This document shows, in pieces, positions 6,391 through 8,331 of a stretch of DNA of 8,331 nt. The DNA lies in the NCBI GenBank assembly GCA_027067035.1, contig JAMOMO010000338.1, positions 1-8,331 on the forward strand, written 5' to 3'. Below the pieces are notes generated by a model. That model worked only from the letters and a program-made list of their open reading frames with translations. It had not been told where the DNA came from and ran no database searches. Source of the DNA: Desulfobulbaceae bacterium (GTDB lineage Bacteria; Desulfobacterota; Desulfobulbia; Desulfobulbales; Desulfocapsaceae). A program made the translations under genes and the position numbers. Every line of letters starts with the position of its first letter. Position 1 is the stretch's first letter.

Positions 6391-7047
6391 TCAGTCCTTC
6401 AGCTGTCCCATGAGGGCAGTGTCAACATCGTCAAAGGTGTGGTTGATGTCATTGAGGACAATGCCCATGACCAGCACTGCAACCAGGAGGTCGAGGAGAA
6501 CTGCGAATTCAACCACATACTGGGTGTGAACCTCCTTGGCAAGGGCTGTACCGATGAGATAAATACCATTTTCCATGACCAGGTAGCCGATGACCTGGGT
6601 TATGGCCTTTCTCCGTGCCATGAGCAGGATAAGTCCTGCGCCCATGGTGGTGATTGCTGAAACCAGAAGCAGTTTATGGCTGGAAGCCAGGTTGGCGAGG
6701 TGAAGGTGATTGGTTACGTAGACCGAGAACACTATCATGATAAGTCCGGCAAAGAGGGAGGCGTGGTAGCCGATGATGGGTTCGATTTCCCTGTTGCTGA
6801 CCACCCGTTTCACGGCAATAAAGAGGAGGCCGGGAATAAAGAGCCCCTTGACCAGTACCAGCAGGATGAAAAACAGTATCAGATTGACGTTTATTCCGTG
6901 TGCAGTGGTTTGAAACAGGGGGACAGCAGAAACCACGACACCCTGAAAGGCCATGAGCTTGACGAGTGCCATGAGGCGGTTTGTTCGCAGGGAGAGCAGG
7001 ACCGATAAAAGGATCATCGCCAGAAGGATATTGGATATATGTATCAC
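6391..7047 (-). CDS. HyfE-like membrane subunit (NuoK-related)
   Basis: A 218-residue membrane protein, close to E. coli HyfE (216 residues), with about six hydrophobic helices. The C-terminal half holds the HyfE/NuoK-type signature: GYLVMENGIYLIG (154-166) with membrane Glu159, then VEFAVLLDLLVAVLV (179-193) with Glu180 and Asp186. Lys67 lies in an earlier helix (LVLVKGLF). Such buried charges serve ion transfer between subunits. The start is the GTG at 7047 (VIHISNILLAM): it gives the family length, overlaps the previous stop as GTGA, and has GGAG 8 bases upstream. A longer open frame back to an ATG at 7281 is rejected because the extra part is soluble, rich in His and Cys, and runs antiparallel in frame terms to the HyfC-like gene. 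The subunit belongs to the membrane arm and links the NuoH-like and NuoM-like subunits. Confidence 0.93.
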   Translation of the reverse strand: MIHISNILLAMILLSVLLSLRTNRLMALVKLMAFQGVVVSAVPLFQTTAHGINVNLILFFILLVLVKGLFIPGLLFIAVKRVVSNREIEPIIGYHASLFAGLIMIVFSVYVTNHLHLANLASSHKLLLVSAITTMGAGLILLMARRKAITQVIGYLVMENGIYLIGTALAKEVHTQYVVEFAVLLDLLVAVLVMGIVLNDINHTFDDVDTALMGQLKD

Positions 7048-7979
7048 TGGACAAACTCCATGGTAAGAATGATTGCAAAAAATACCAGGGCAAAGGATGT
7101 GAGGATGAAATTGGGGACCATATCCATCTTGTATCGTGCCGTGATGGATTCTACCAGGCCGATTGCGGCATATACAAGGGTCATGATAATGGTAAAAACA
7201 ATGGCGTTGAATACCGGTGTCCCGCTGTGAAACGGGAAGAGCAGACAGGAGATGAATGCGGAGTAGAACAGCATCTTGCAAAAGGCTCCCATCTCAATGA
7301 TGGCAAGATCCGGACCACTGTGGTCAAGGATCATCACCTCATGGATCATGGTCAGTTCAAGGTGTGTTGCCGGGTCGTCTGCGGGGACCCGGCAATTCTC
7401 GGTGAGCAGTACGATAAAGAGGGCGATCAGCACCAGAAAGATCAGGGCGGCAGACTCGGACCAGAGGGTAAGCACCTGAGTGCCGGTGAAGTATTCGGCA
7501 AAACTGAGACTGCCGCTCAGCCGGAAAAAGAGTGCCAGGATGATGAAAATAGTTGCCTCGGCAAGTGCTGAGAAAAAGACCTCCCGGGCAGCACCCATTC
7601 CCTCAAAGGGTGAAGCGGTGTCCAGTGCTGCAAGCACCGAGAAAAAACGACCGAGGCCCAGAAGGTAGAAGAGCATGACAACATCGCCGTGAAAAGAGAG
7701 TACGGGCTGCAGGCCTGCAAAGGGAAAGAAGAGCAGAAGCATCACCGCAGTGACAAAAGAGATGATCGGGCCCAGCTGGAAGACAAAGCTTGTACTGCTT
7801 GAGTAGACGGATCCTTTTTTGAGCAGCTTGAGAAGGGTATAATATTTAATCAGTAACGGCGGGCCCTGTTTACCACCAAAGAAGGCCTTGACCTTTACAA
7901 TGACCCCCATGAAGAGGGGGGCCAGGGCGAAGGCTGTGCTGAGTGAAAGAAGTGAGCTGAAAGAAAAGGTAAAATTCAT
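7044..7979 (-). CDS. NuoH/HyfC/HycD-like membrane anchor subunit
   Basis: A 311-residue membrane protein with about eight helices, matching the length of HyfC/HycD (307-315). Family features are the GGKQGPPLL-KYY-LLKLLKK stretch at 35-55, DTASPFEGMGAAREVFFS at 120-137, and the acidic cytoplasmic loop around 194-226 (ENCRVPADDPATHLELTM, HEVMILDHSGPDLA), typical of hydrogenase-type NuoH homologues. In complex I this subunit forms the interface where redox energy from the peripheral arm reaches the membrane arm, and its acidic loop carries proton-path residues. Here it should hold the large and small subunits to the membrane. AGGAAG lies 5 bases before ATG 7979 and overlaps the stop of the upstream HyfB-like gene, 9 bases away. 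Its own stop overlaps the HyfE-like GTG start by 4 bases. Confidence 0.96.
   Translation of the reverse strand: MNFTFSFSSLLSLSTAFALAPLFMGVIVKVKAFFGGKQGPPLLIKYYTLLKLLKKGSVYSSSTSFVFQLGPIISFVTAVMLLLFFPFAGLQPVLSFHGDVVMLFYLLGLGRFFSVLAALDTASPFEGMGAAREVFFSALAEATIFIILALFFRLSGSLSFAEYFTGTQVLTLWSESAALIFLVLIALFIVLLTENCRVPADDPATHLELTMIHEVMILDHSGPDLAIIEMGAFCKMLFYSAFISCLLFPFHSGTPVFNAIVFTIIMTLVYAAIGLVESITARYKMDMVPNFILTSFALVFFAIILTMEFVQ
7056..7059 (-). promoter_or_regulatory. Shine-Dalgarno for the GTG start of the HyfE-like gene
   Basis: GGAG on the - strand, 8 bases upstream of GTG 7047 and inside the final codons of the HyfC-like gene. With the GTGA stop/start overlap it decides in favour of the GTG start, which gives the normal HyfE length. 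Confidence 0.7.
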
Positions 7980-7988
7980 CGTATCTTC

Positions 7989-8331
7989 CTATATAAAGAT
8001 GAGCATGACGATGATTGCAAGTACAATATAGCCGATATAGAGCTGAATATTTCCATGCTGGATCCAGCGGAGTCTGCCGAGCAGATAAAGAACCGGTCGA
8101 ACCAGAAACATTTGCAGTCCGATCTCGGATGTATCATGGACGTGGGAACTGTATGTTGTTTTTCCGGGGAATATTGTATTGATTCCGGAATATTTTTTCC
8201 GGACCTGGATAAAGGGTCTGAAAAAGTCCACCATGGTGTCAGCATAGGAGCTTCCGGTGTACTGCATGCGGACAGTCGGTTTGGTGAAGCCGCAGCTCCA
8301 GGTACTGGAACTGGTGGTTTCTTTTCCGGTG
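7989..8331 (-). CDS. NuoL/HyfB-like antiporter subunit, C-terminal part only
   Basis: The reading frame is open to the window edge, so the N-terminus and most of the protein lie outside. About 113 C-terminal residues are visible. They include TWSCGF at the edge followed by PTVRMQYTGSSYADTMVDFF, which is the typical tail of HyfB-type NuoL homologues (W-CG, then RMQYT-SSFA). A soluble stretch follows and then one final hydrophobic helix (about the last 18 residues, YIVLAIIVMLIFI). In group 4 hydrogenases this subunit is one of the ion-pumping antiporter-like proteins. It is the first visible gene of the operon. Its TAG stop lies 9 bases before the HyfC-like start and overlaps that gene's ribosome binding site. 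Any promoter of the operon is beyond the window. The internal ATG at 8267 is not a real start. Confidence 0.9.
   Translation of the reverse strand, partial: TGKETTSSSTWSCGFTKPTVRMQYTGSSYADTMVDFFRPFIQVRKKYSGINTIFPGKTTYSSHVHDTSEIGLQMFLVRPVLYLLGRLRWIQHGNIQLYIGYIVLAIIVMLIFI

Noticed and set aside
7048..7281. Longer start for the HyfE-like gene at 7281
   Set aside because: The extra 78 residues are a frame shadow of the HyfC-like gene, not membrane-like, and the GTG at 7047 restores the normal family length with a Shine-Dalgarno site.
6981..7571. Long + strand open frame opposite the HyfC-like and HyfE-like genes
   Set aside because: It is hydrophilic, with odd composition (rich in Gly, Lys, Asp, His, Cys), no domain and no ribosome site, as expected for the antisense of genes for hydrophobic proteins.
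2664..8331. Functional H2-evolving group 4 [NiFe] hydrogenase (Hyc, Hyf, Ech or Mbh)
   Set aside because: None of the four Ni-Fe cysteine ligands is present in the large subunit, so hydrogenase activity is not supported despite the strong overall similarity.
2664..8331. Standard respiratory complex I (nuo operon)
   Set aside because: The large subunit is a hydrogenase-type NuoC-NuoD fusion with DPSFHNW, a HyfE-type rather than separate NuoJ/NuoK subunit is present, and gene order follows hyf, not nuo.

Overview
The window looks like a chromosomal segment of an anaerobic Desulfobacterota-type bacterium (former Deltaproteobacteria, perhaps Desulfobulbales-like). This is an inference from gene content: an Ehr-type membrane complex beside a MOSC protein and a small Spy-like periplasmic protein. 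No rRNA or other phylogenetic marker is present. I see no tRNA, CRISPR array, insertion sequence or phage gene.

Left part, + strand. Positions 1-389 are AT-rich and hold no convincing gene, only a possible C-terminal scrap of an upstream gene and some inverted repeats. Next come a secreted Spy/CpxP-like protein (390-821) and a stand-alone MOSC-domain protein (862-1299). These probably form a two-gene operon closed by a strong intrinsic terminator (1322-1358). A single ATP-grasp ligase-like gene of unknown substrate follows (1457-2626). Its leader (1392-1431) can form two mutually exclusive hairpins.

Right part, - strand. From the right edge leftwards runs a tight six-gene operon, convergent with the ATP-grasp gene. 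It encodes a NuoL/HyfB-like subunit (partial), a NuoH/HyfC-like subunit, a HyfE-like subunit, a NuoM/HyfF-like antiporter subunit, a fused NuoC-NuoD/HyfG-like large subunit and a ferredoxin-NuoB/HyfI-like small subunit. Gene order follows E. coli hyf (B-C-E-F-G-H/I) with hyfD missing and hyfH and hyfI fused. Stop/start overlaps and Shine-Dalgarno sites inside preceding genes suggest translational coupling.

The key point is that the large subunit looks like a group 4 [NiFe] hydrogenase but lacks all four cysteines that would bind Ni-Fe. The small subunit keeps the four cysteines of the proximal (N2-type) cluster, and the membrane subunit keeps charged residues of the ion-pumping path. This matches the Ehr (energy-converting hydrogenase related) family, an evolutionary intermediate between group 4 hydrogenases and complex I with no established reaction. 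The complex probably couples low-potential electron transfer, via a ferredoxin-like domain, to ion translocation without making or using H2. Its electron acceptor is unknown, and two unusual C-terminal cysteines lie close to the lost Ni-Fe site.
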